From positions 1 to 9,498 of the forward strand of contig CAZUNO010000056.1 of the NCBI GenBank assembly GCA_964621445.1: DNA of 9,498 bases, given 5' to 3'. Numbering within the stretch: position 1 is the first letter of the stretch; each line of letters begins with the position of its first letter. The position numbers were made by a program, and so were the translations under genes. This DNA is from CAZUNO01 sp964621445 [NCBI: Candidatus Hadarchaeota archaeon] (GTDB taxonomy: Archaea > CAYQAE01 > CAYVLA01). The notes beneath the pieces are model-generated. The model searched no databases, had not been told where the DNA came from, and saw only the letters and a list, made by a program, of their open reading frames with translations. This document shows, piece after piece, positions 1-6,409 of the stretch.

Positions 1-1
1 C

Positions 2-411
2 GGGGTGTGCGACTTCAACCGGACGGCGATCTCCACAAACTGGCCGGGAGCAGTTAACATAAACACCATGTTTGGCACCGTGACCATTGGGGTTCTGGGG
101 CTAAATCCAACGGGCGGTGGCCATGGAGATTCCATAAACATATTCGGCGGGGAGAACATAGAGGTGGGGACCCTGGACATCCAACCCAGGGGATAAGAAC
201 CGAGGTCAGGGATGGAAAGAATCGAACCGTGGTTTTATTCCCCGATAACAGCACCGTAACCGTGGACAGCCCTGGCGAATGGCTACCCATCCCCGAGCCG
301 GCCATGTCACTGGCGGCCCTTTTTGTAGGATTCCTGCTAATCCGAGATTTCATCTCCAGGGCTGATCAGGAAGGTCCCGATCTTCTTTGGCCCCATTTCG
401 ACCTCGAGTGA
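2..411 (+). pseudogene. 3' end of a secreted/surface protein gene, frameshifted, with PEP-type C-terminal anchor
   Basis: The reading frame is open from the left edge (frame 2) and stops at TAA 194-196, just after a GGGG run at 189-192. Frame 1 then continues to TGA 409-411. Adding one G to the run joins the two frames smoothly (DIQPRG then IRTEVRDGKNRTV), so this is read as one protein broken by a single-base deletion or a sequencing error. The first part is rich in G, N, T, I and V, as in extracellular beta-structured proteins, and three N-glycosylation sequons are visible (NRT, NRT, NST). The second part has P-I-P-E-P followed by a hydrophobic stretch (about 14 residues, AMSLAALFVGFLLI) and then R, which resembles the tripartite PEP-CTERM/PEF-CTERM sorting tails of exosortase and archaeosortase substrates. 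The tail after the helix is unusually long (about 22 residues), is acidic rather than basic and lies antisense to the mannosidase 3' end. The family of the extracellular part is not recognised. The 5' part is outside the window. Confidence 0.55.
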
Positions 412-3147
412 AGAGCCTCGGACCTCCACCTTGCGGGAATTTTTTTCCTCCATATCGGTCCGATAACAGCTTTCCAGCGGAAACGGGAACTCGATAGAGG
501 TATCGGTCCTCCCCGATCCCGGGTTATAGACTCTCAGGCAGATATCCCTCTCTTCCTCTGCCCTCTTCAGGGCACTCATCTCCGCTCCGCCCTCCACCTC
601 CAACAGGCCCCAGGCCTTGGGAAGCCTGCCCTGGTGGGGAGCGGCCTGCGCCGCTCTCATGGGGATGTTGAGGACCTCAGCCTGTTTCATGGCTGATCCC
701 TCCTCCCAGTCCCCTGAGTGGGGCATGATGGCGTACCTGAATCGGTGTTCTCCCGGGCATTGGGAATGCTCCATCTCCGGGTGCCTCTCCCACCTCCAGG
801 CCACGGTGGTCAGCGCCAGCTCGTAGGCCCTCATCAGAGTAAGGTAGATCACCCGGTCCTCGTTTTCGGAGACCATGTACTCCCTTATGCCCTCGTTCAG
901 GATTGCTAGCCCCGCGTCCCCGTTGCTAATATCAACGAACCTCTGCTGGGGAGAGCAGGTCTTCCAGGGACCGATCCACGGGCCTTGTGGGTCGCGGTCT
1001 ATCTCCCTCTCCACCACGTCGAAGGGACTCTCGGCATGGCAGGTTTCGGTGTCCACCCCGGACGGGAAGCCAACCCTGAGCCTGTGGTCCTTGCACCGGT
1101 TGTCAAAAGCGGTCTCCACCTCGACCATCCTGGAGCACTTCTTGAGGGTCACCAGGGAGGTTATTCGCATGGTCTCCGCTAATTCGCTTCTTCTTGCCCG
1201 GTCACCGTTTCCGTCCAGGCGCTGTATCTCCTCTGACCTGGCCTCGTCCAGCTGCACCGGTACCTCCATTTCAACGGTGATCCTGAAGCTTGATACCAGA
1301 GGGCCATCCTCCACCAGGGAGATGTTGGGTGCCGATCCCTGGCTGGTAACCACCTGGTCGAAGGCGGGAGGTACATGCCTCCAGGCGTGACCGGCCTCGC
1401 CATCGTCGGAGAAGAAGTTCAGCCCGCTATAGGTGACGTTAGTCTCCTTGTCCCTGACCCTGAGGGTGCCGTCGCCAACCACCGAGACCACCAGGTGCTC
1501 GTTCTCCATGGTTCTTGGCCCGGTCACCATCGACGGGGAGGGCATGGTCTGTTCCTGGTCATGCATGACCACGAATGTCCTGTATCCCATTCCCGGAACA
1601 TCCCTGGCCATGAAGTGGAGGCCAACCTCCTCCGAGGGCATCTCCAGGGTGGCATCGTTCATGTTCCTGATAACTGGGTGTTCGCTGGTCCTGCTGAAGA
1701 CCTGGCTGTCGACCTCCTCCCCCGTTTCCCCGTCCACGATGGAGAAATACTGATACTCGCATTCGTCGGGGAGGTCCAGGTAACAGGTGACCACCTCCGT
1801 CCTGGGGAACGGAGACGGGTTGAACACGGTCACCACAACCTGGTCCTCATCCAGGTCGGAGTTGTCGATGTTGAGCTGGATGTTTTGGAGTGCACGCCGG
1901 GTGAGGCCGTTGGAGATGTTTCTCACCTGGTCCAGGCGGTGTGTGACGTCCTTTTCTATCTGGTCCACGCCGGTTCCTGCTATGCTGTCGTGGGGATGAC
2001 TCCTGAAAAGGTACTTCCAGGCCTTTTCCAGCAGATTGGCCGGGTACTCCTCACCGAGAAGGTAGGCAAGGGTGGAAAAGGGTTCCGCCCACCTCTGTAG
2101 CTGGGTCTCCGCCATCGAGCTGGCCTGTTTAATGCGGGTGCGACTGGAGGTCACCTCGTGGTAGAGGAAGGCGGCCCTGCCTATCATCCTGGGAGTCCTT
2201 CTCTCCCCCTTGAGCACGGGGAGTTCCCCCACCGCCGATTTCAGGCTCTCCACGTATTTCTCCAGGGTCGAGAAGAATATCTCATCGGGCTCCACCAGGT
2301 CCTTGGCCCTTTCAACGATCTCGACCTCCCTCCAATCTGGCTGGTAGCTGTCGTGACCCATCATGTAGGCGAGTACGTTGGTCGAGCAGGCCTCCACCTC
2401 CTTCTCCTTGAGGTTCCGAAGTCCGGACCTCAGTTTCTCATCGTCAAATTCCTTCCTAGGATCAAGCAGAAAGTAGTGCTGCCGGTGACGGTCCGGACCG
2501 CAGAAGTGGAACGGGAGGTCTCCCCGCTTCCAGGAGTAATCCCTCTCCAGTATCTCCTTACCGTAAACGGTAGGTCTATAGACGTCGAAAAAGAAGTTGT
2601 ACCTGGCGTTGGAGCCCATACGGGTGGCCAGGAGCTGGGTACCATCGGCCCCCTCAAGGATAAATTCCGAGGGCGCCTCGTCGAGGGTTACCCCATGATA
2701 GAACAAAATGGTATCTATGCCGAAGCCAGCATAGATCTGGGCGATCTGTGAGTTCTTTCCATATGAGAATGGGGAGTAACCAACCTTCATGACCTTCCCG
2801 TACTCCCGGGCCACCCTGTGCCCGAACAGGAGATTTCGAACCAGGGACTCCCCGTTGACGTTGAATTCCTCAGGGCAGGTGTACCACGGCCCGGCCGTTA
2901 TCCTGCCCTCCTTCACCCGCTTCTCTAACTCCTCCCTTCTACCGGGACGGATCTCCAGGTAGTCGTCAAGGGGGGCCACCTGAGAGTCGAGAAGGAAGGT
3001 GTACTCGGGATACTTTTTCAGTAGCTCAAGCAGCTCGTCCATGAAGGATACCAGCTGCATCCTGGTCTCCTGAAAATCGTAGAGCCACTCCCGGTCCCAG
3101 TGTGTATTGGGAATGACATGCATCTCGTATGTTTGGGACAAATCCAA
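337..3147 (-). CDS. GH38 alpha-mannosidase family protein, copy A (nucleophile Asp replaced by Phe)
   Basis: This 936-residue protein has the full GH38 layout: an N-terminal catalytic barrel (about 8-270), a helical-bundle segment (about 330-400) and C-terminal beta-sandwich domains (from about 430, starting at VTVFNPSPFPR). Family GH38 cleaves alpha-mannosides with a zinc ion and an Asp nucleophile. Visible motifs are NTHWDREW (H16, D18 as zinc ligands), VNGESLVRNL, MMGHD (D266, candidate general acid) and HPHDSIAGT (H386 as third zinc ligand). At the nucleophile site the protein reads GYSPFSYG, so F127 stands where PDSFG-type members have Asp. There is no signal peptide, so it is probably cytosolic. 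The start is uncertain. TTG at 3147 lies 3 nt after GGAG (3154-3151), an in-frame TTG at 3141 lies 9 nt after it, which is better spacing, and ATG at 3123 would leave almost no N-terminus before the barrel. It is divergent from and paralogous to the GH38 gene at 3546. The family call is near certain, but mannosidase activity is doubtful. Confidence 0.93.
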   Translation of the reverse strand: MDLSQTYEMHVIPNTHWDREWLYDFQETRMQLVSFMDELLELLKKYPEYTFLLDSQVAPLDDYLEIRPGRREELEKRVKEGRITAGPWYTCPEEFNVNGESLVRNLLFGHRVAREYGKVMKVGYSPFSYGKNSQIAQIYAGFGIDTILFYHGVTLDEAPSEFILEGADGTQLLATRMGSNARYNFFFDVYRPTVYGKEILERDYSWKRGDLPFHFCGPDRHRQHYFLLDPRKEFDDEKLRSGLRNLKEKEVEACSTNVLAYMMGHDSYQPDWREVEIVERAKDLVEPDEIFFSTLEKYVESLKSAVGELPVLKGERRTPRMIGRAAFLYHEVTSSRTRIKQASSMAETQLQRWAEPFSTLAYLLGEEYPANLLEKAWKYLFRSHPHDSIAGTGVDQIEKDVTHRLDQVRNISNGLTRRALQNIQLNIDNSDLDEDQVVVTVFNPSPFPRTEVVTCYLDLPDECEYQYFSIVDGETGEEVDSQVFSRTSEHPVIRNMNDATLEMPSEEVGLHFMARDVPGMGYRTFVVMHDQEQTMPSPSMVTGPRTMENEHLVVSVVGDGTLRVRDKETNVTYSGLNFFSDDGEAGHAWRHVPPAFDQVVTSQGSAPNISLVEDGPLVSSFRITVEMEVPVQLDEARSEEIQRLDGNGDRARRSELAETMRITSLVTLKKCSRMVEVETAFDNRCKDHRLRVGFPSGVDTETCHAESPFDVVEREIDRDPQGPWIGPWKTCSPQQRFVDISNGDAGLAILNEGIREYMVSENEDRVIYLTLMRAYELALTTVAWRWERHPEMEHSQCPGEHRFRYAIMPHSGDWEEGSAMKQAEVLNIPMRAAQAAPHQGRLPKAWGLLEVEGGAEMSALKRAEEERDICLRVYNPGSGRTDTSIEFPFPLESCYRTDMEEKNSRKVEVRGSSLEVEMGPKKIGTFLISPGDEISD

Positions 3148-3150
3148 TAT

Positions 3151-3154
3151 CTCC
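3151..3154 (-). promoter_or_regulatory. Shine-Dalgarno-like GGAG for GH38 copy A
   Basis: On the minus strand GGAG precedes two in-frame TTG codons, at 3147 (3 nt away) and 3141 (9 nt away). The spacing favours the TTG at 3141, two codons inside the longest reading frame. Confidence 0.4.
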
Positions 3155-3176
3155 AGGGCCTTCCTGCTGGTTCCCT

Positions 3177-3190
3177 CTATTAATCTATTT
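3177..3190 (-). promoter_or_regulatory. Possible TATA-type promoter of GH38 copy A
   Basis: The minus strand reads AAATAGATTAATAG here, in an otherwise less A/T-rich context and preceded by a purine-rich GGTG. A start of transcription about 25 nt downstream would fall near 3158, giving a short leader that still contains the GGAG. This is inference from spacing and composition only. Confidence 0.3.
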
Positions 3191-3204
3191 CACCGATTGA
3201 TTGA

Positions 3205-3447
3205 CATATCACAAAAGCCATATTGTCCGGGTCCAGGGCTCTTGAGGATTATCTTCTTGACTCCGATATAGATATACACCTGGTATCACAGGACTTCCAG
3301 GGCACCAGGTTCCCGAGCAGAGGTGCCGAGATGCTTAAGTACTGGGATCTAGATCTGGGTGACCCGGAATTTATCCTCTACACACCAAGGGAATTCCCCC
3401 TGATGAAAAACAAGATGACCATGGTGCGGGGACGGCTGGAAGCATAA
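3205..3447 (+). pseudogene. Remnant of a minimal nucleotidyltransferase (MNT-like) gene
   Basis: Frame 1 encodes KAILSGSRALEDYLLDSDID followed by IHLVSQDF, then MLKYWDLDLG and LYTPREF. This is the order of motifs in small archaeal and bacterial MNT-type nucleotidyltransferases: the GS motif, the SDxD metal-binding pair, the LVS strand, a KYW helix and a C-terminal YTPxEF. These usually form the antitoxin-like half of HEPN/MNT pairs. The N-terminal helix of roughly 25 residues is missing, because TGA at 3202-3204 and TAA at 3181-3183 close the frame and neither other frame supplies it. There is no ATG or ribosome-binding site before the GS motif; the only candidate start is TTG at 3223, which would cut the core strand. 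The GSRARGD consensus has become GSRALED, and the C-terminus stops soon after MVRGRLEA. No HEPN partner is present nearby. It is read as a decayed fragment left between two GH38 genes. The family call is fairly sure; a short functional product is unlikely. Confidence 0.65.
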
Positions 3448-3475
3448 GCCAAAATAGATGATATCCTCTTGACAC

Positions 3476-3506
3476 CCCCGCGCGATGGCCGGGGCGATTT
3501 ATTTTT
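3476..3506 (+). terminator. Small GC hairpin followed by T-rich tract
   Basis: CCCCG (3476-3480) can pair with CGGGG (3490-3494) around a 9-nt loop, followed by GATTTATTTTT. It could end transcription coming from the nucleotidyltransferase remnant. The T-rich part overlaps the likely TATA box of the next gene, so the terminator reading is weak. Confidence 0.25.
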
Positions 3507-3511
3507 AAAAC
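3498..3511 (+). promoter_or_regulatory. Probable TATA-type promoter of GH38 copy B
   Basis: TTTATTTTTAAAAC is the most A/T-rich stretch in the GC-rich upstream region and lies about 35-48 nt before the TTG start. An archaeal transcription start about 25 nt downstream would be near 3530, giving a short leader with the GAGG at 3536-3539. Confidence 0.45.
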
Positions 3512-3535
3512 AAACCGCTGCCAACATCACTGCCA

Positions 3536-3539
3536 GAGG
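3536..3539 (+). promoter_or_regulatory. Shine-Dalgarno GAGG deciding the TTG start of GH38 copy B
   Basis: GAGG ends 6 nt before TTG 3546. No ATG or GTG occurs in frame between the upstream stop (TGA 3459-3461) and the HWD motif, so this site supports TTG as the start. Confidence 0.5.
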
Positions 3540-3545
3540 GATATT

Positions 3546-6368
3546 TTGACCGAAGACGAAGAACACAAGGAAGTCCACATAATATGCAACACCCACTGGG
3601 ACCGGGAGTGGGTGTATCCATCGGCCGAGACCCGGCTGCTGTTAATAGATTTCATGAATAACCTGCTGGATATACTGGATAACCAGCCTGATTTTCACTC
3701 CTTCCTCATGGATTCCCAGGTGCTGGCCATTGACGACTTCATCGAGATGTGCCCGGACCAGAGACCGAGAGTGGAAAGGCACGTCAAGTCAGGCAAGCTT
3801 CAGATCGGGCCCTGGTACAGCCTCCCCGAGGAGTACATCGTTAATGGCGAATCACTTGTCAGGAACCTGCTAATAGGTCACCGGGCCGCCCAGTCCTACG
3901 GAAAGGTCATGAAGCTGGGCTACACGCCCTTCTCGTACGGGCAGACCTCCCAGATGCCCCAGATATATCGAGGATTCGACATAGATACCATAATCTTCTA
4001 CCGGGGAATCAACACCGAGCACTCCGAGTTCATCATGGAGGGCGCGGACGGGTCCAAGGTGGTGGGCACCAGGTTCGGCTGCCTATCCAGGTTCAGCTAC
4101 TACTTCTACGTTTACCGGGTGCTCAGGCACAACATGGGACGTGACGAGTGGTGGTACGACTGGGACCGGGGAGCGGAGCCCTTCAAGCTGGCCAACGAGC
4201 GCTACCCCCGGGCCCACTGGTACATACTGGACCCCAGCAAGAAGCTAATGCAATGGGAAAAGCTATCGGAGTGCCTGGACCGGCTAATAAAGGACGAGTC
4301 GGAGCACTTCTCCACCAAGTATATCGCCTGTATGCAGGGATTCGACTCCTCCTCGCCCGACCCCAAGGAGAGGGAGATCATAGAGAGGTCCCAGGAGTTC
4401 CTGGGCGACAGGCATACCATAATCCAGAGTAGCCTGGAGGACTATATGAAGAAGATGAGGGAGGCCATAAAGGACCGCGAGGTGGAGGTCATCAAGGGGG
4501 AGAGCAGGGACCCCGGCTCCACCGGCAAGTGGACCCACCTCATGGGAGACGTGATCTCCAGCAGGACCAAGATAAAGCAGGCCAACAATCAGGCCGAGAA
4601 CGAGCTTCAGAGGTGGGCAGAGCCCTTCCAGACCATGGCCTTCATGCTGGGAGATGATTACCCAAGCGGTCCCTTGATGATGGCCTGGAAGTACCTACTA
4701 AAGAACCACCCCCACGACACCATCTGCGGGGCCGGGGTGGACCAGATGGAGAAGGACATGATGTTCAGGTTCGACCAGGTCAGGATACTTTCCCAGGGCC
4801 TGATGAGAAGGGGATTTCAATCCATTCAGAAGAGGATAGATACCGGTGACCTGGACATCCGGGACACGGTGCTCACCGTGTTTAACCCATCCCCCTTCCC
4901 CAGGAGCGAGGTGGTATCCATATACCTAGATCTACCCCTTGAGTGCTTCTACGAAGGCTTCTCCATAGTCGACAGCAGAGGAGAAAAGGCGGATTACCAG
5001 AAGGTCACCAGCTTCAACTACGGAAACCTGGTGAGAAACCTGCAGGACATCAGCCTGGAGCTACGCTCGGACAGGCAGAAGATCCACCTCCTGGCCCGGG
5101 ACGTGCCCCCCCTGGGCTACAAGACCTATCATGTAAAACACCAGGATTACGAACTGGATACCACCGAGACCCTGGCTCCCGAGCCCATGTGCATGGAGAA
5201 CGAGCACCTAAGGGTGGAGATCAACGATAACGGGACTCTGGACATATTACACAAGAAATCCGGACACCTATTCGAGGGCCTCCACTATCTTGAGGATAAC
5301 GGGGAGACCGGCCACTCTTGGATTCACATGTCCCCCGATTTCGACGAGGTAATCAACACCCTGGGCACCCCGGCGGAGATCTCCCTCGAGCAGGAGGGCC
5401 CCCTTCTGGCCAGATACAGGGTTGAGTATAGGATGATGATCCCCGAGGATATCGTTAGGGACGAGCAGGGCGTGGACCCCAGGCTGTCCAGCCCCGTGCC
5501 CTCCGACCCCACCCGGCCATCGACGAGGAGATCGGAGAACAGGAAGGAGATGATCGTCAGGAGCTGGTTCACCCTCAGAAAGGGAAGAAAGTACCTGGAG
5601 GTGCGCACCAAGGTTGACAACCAGTGCAGGAACCACAGACTGAGGGTGGCCTTCCCTACGGGAATAAAGGCCGACTACTCCCACGCGGAGGCGGCCTTCG
5701 ACGTGGTGGAAAGGGAGATAGTGAGAAGCGAGGATAATCCCTACTATAATCGCGACAATCCCCAGTACCCAAACCACAGGTTCGTGGATCTCAGTGACGG
5801 GGAGGTCGGCCTGACCCTGATCAACGACGGCATAAGGGAGTACGAGGCCCTGGACGACGACCAGCGAACGCTGTACCTAACCCTCCTCCGGGGATACGTG
5901 TTTAGGAACTCGCCGATCATCGACCGCTGGGACGTCTACCCGGAGATGGAGCTCAGCCAGTCACTGGGCGAAAACGAGTGGAGATACGCCATCTACCCCC
6001 ACCCGGGGACCTGGGAGGACGGGAACGTCTACCAGCAGGCAGATTCCTTCAACCTCACCCTGCACGTGGGGCAGGCCGGGAGACACGAGGGAGACCTTCC
6101 CTGGGAGATGAGCTTCCTCTCGGTGGAGCCGGACCAGCTATCCATAAGTGCCCTCAAGAAGGGGCAGGACCGGGACTCGGTGGTCATCAGGGTCTTCAAC
6201 CCCACGGATGGACAAGTGGAGGGAACCGTGAAGGCCCACGGGCCTCCCGCTGAGGCATGGTTAACCAACATGAACGAGAAGAGACTGGAAAGACTGGAGC
6301 CGGATGGATGCCGAGTACCCCTCGAGGTTGGCGCAAAGAAGATCAGGACGCTGGAGTTGGTCTTCTAG
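3546..6368 (+). CDS. GH38 alpha-mannosidase family protein, copy B (nucleophile Asp replaced by Phe)
   Basis: This 940-residue paralogue of copy A keeps the same domain order: catalytic barrel (about 10-270), helical bundle (about 330-400, with RWAEPFQTMAFMLGDDYP) and C-terminal beta-sandwiches (from about 430, VLTVFNPSPFPRSEVV). Zinc-ligand motifs are NTHWDREW (H17, D19) and HPHDTICGAG (H390). MQGFD holds D267, a candidate general acid, and VNGESLVRNL is present. The nucleophile site reads GYTPFSYG, with F129 where characterised GH38 enzymes have the Asp that forms the mannosyl-enzyme and binds zinc. The variable loop in the C-terminal part (around residues 640-665, rich in P, S, R and D) differs most from copy A. 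There is no signal peptide; the first residues, MTEDEEHKE, are acidic and hydrophilic. The TTG start is supported by GAGG upstream. The alpha/beta-hydrolase gene follows after 41 nt on the same strand. The fold is near certain; catalytic activity is open. Confidence 0.94.
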   Translation: MTEDEEHKEVHIICNTHWDREWVYPSAETRLLLIDFMNNLLDILDNQPDFHSFLMDSQVLAIDDFIEMCPDQRPRVERHVKSGKLQIGPWYSLPEEYIVNGESLVRNLLIGHRAAQSYGKVMKLGYTPFSYGQTSQMPQIYRGFDIDTIIFYRGINTEHSEFIMEGADGSKVVGTRFGCLSRFSYYFYVYRVLRHNMGRDEWWYDWDRGAEPFKLANERYPRAHWYILDPSKKLMQWEKLSECLDRLIKDESEHFSTKYIACMQGFDSSSPDPKEREIIERSQEFLGDRHTIIQSSLEDYMKKMREAIKDREVEVIKGESRDPGSTGKWTHLMGDVISSRTKIKQANNQAENELQRWAEPFQTMAFMLGDDYPSGPLMMAWKYLLKNHPHDTICGAGVDQMEKDMMFRFDQVRILSQGLMRRGFQSIQKRIDTGDLDIRDTVLTVFNPSPFPRSEVVSIYLDLPLECFYEGFSIVDSRGEKADYQKVTSFNYGNLVRNLQDISLELRSDRQKIHLLARDVPPLGYKTYHVKHQDYELDTTETLAPEPMCMENEHLRVEINDNGTLDILHKKSGHLFEGLHYLEDNGETGHSWIHMSPDFDEVINTLGTPAEISLEQEGPLLARYRVEYRMMIPEDIVRDEQGVDPRLSSPVPSDPTRPSTRRSENRKEMIVRSWFTLRKGRKYLEVRTKVDNQCRNHRLRVAFPTGIKADYSHAEAAFDVVEREIVRSEDNPYYNRDNPQYPNHRFVDLSDGEVGLTLINDGIREYEALDDDQRTLYLTLLRGYVFRNSPIIDRWDVYPEMELSQSLGENEWRYAIYPHPGTWEDGNVYQQADSFNLTLHVGQAGRHEGDLPWEMSFLSVEPDQLSISALKKGQDRDSVVIRVFNPTDGQVEGTVKAHGPPAEAWLTNMNEKRLERLEPDGCRVPLEVGAKKIRTLELVF

Positions 6369-6375
6369 TCACCAA

Positions 6376-6388
6376 AAGGGATAAATCA
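6376..6388 (+). promoter_or_regulatory. Possible promoter for a leaderless hydrolase transcript
   Basis: AAAGGGATAAATC in the 41-nt gap has an A-rich element before a TATA-like core centred near 6383. A start about 26 nt downstream coincides with ATG 6410, and no ribosome-binding site precedes that ATG. Read-through from the GH38 gene is equally possible. Confidence 0.3.
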
Positions 6389-6409
6389 GATAGACCCGTA
6401 ACCTGAACC

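Noticed and set aside
229-411. An independent 60-residue membrane protein starting at GTG 229
   Set aside because: There is no ribosome-binding site, and the coding-like sequence extends upstream of 229 in the same frame back to the stop point of frame 2, which fits a frameshifted gene end.
1375-2100. 241-codon open frame on the plus strand
   Set aside because: It lies wholly antisense to the conserved GH38 copy A. Its translation is low-complexity (many H, V, G), with no motif and no ribosome-binding site, as expected for a shadow frame in GC-rich coding DNA.
2158-2751. 197-codon open frame on the plus strand
   Set aside because: It is antisense to the catalytic domain of GH38 copy A and has no recognisable domain.
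3223-3447. The nucleotidyltransferase segment as an intact 74-residue gene starting at TTG 3223
   Set aside because: That start would fall inside the conserved strand just before the GS motif, leaves no N-terminal helix and has no ribosome-binding site; a remnant explains it better.
3200-3545. A CRISPR leader, repeat array or attachment site in the divergent gap
   Set aside because: No spaced direct repeats or long inverted repeats were found by eye; only the 5-bp hairpin at 3476-3494.
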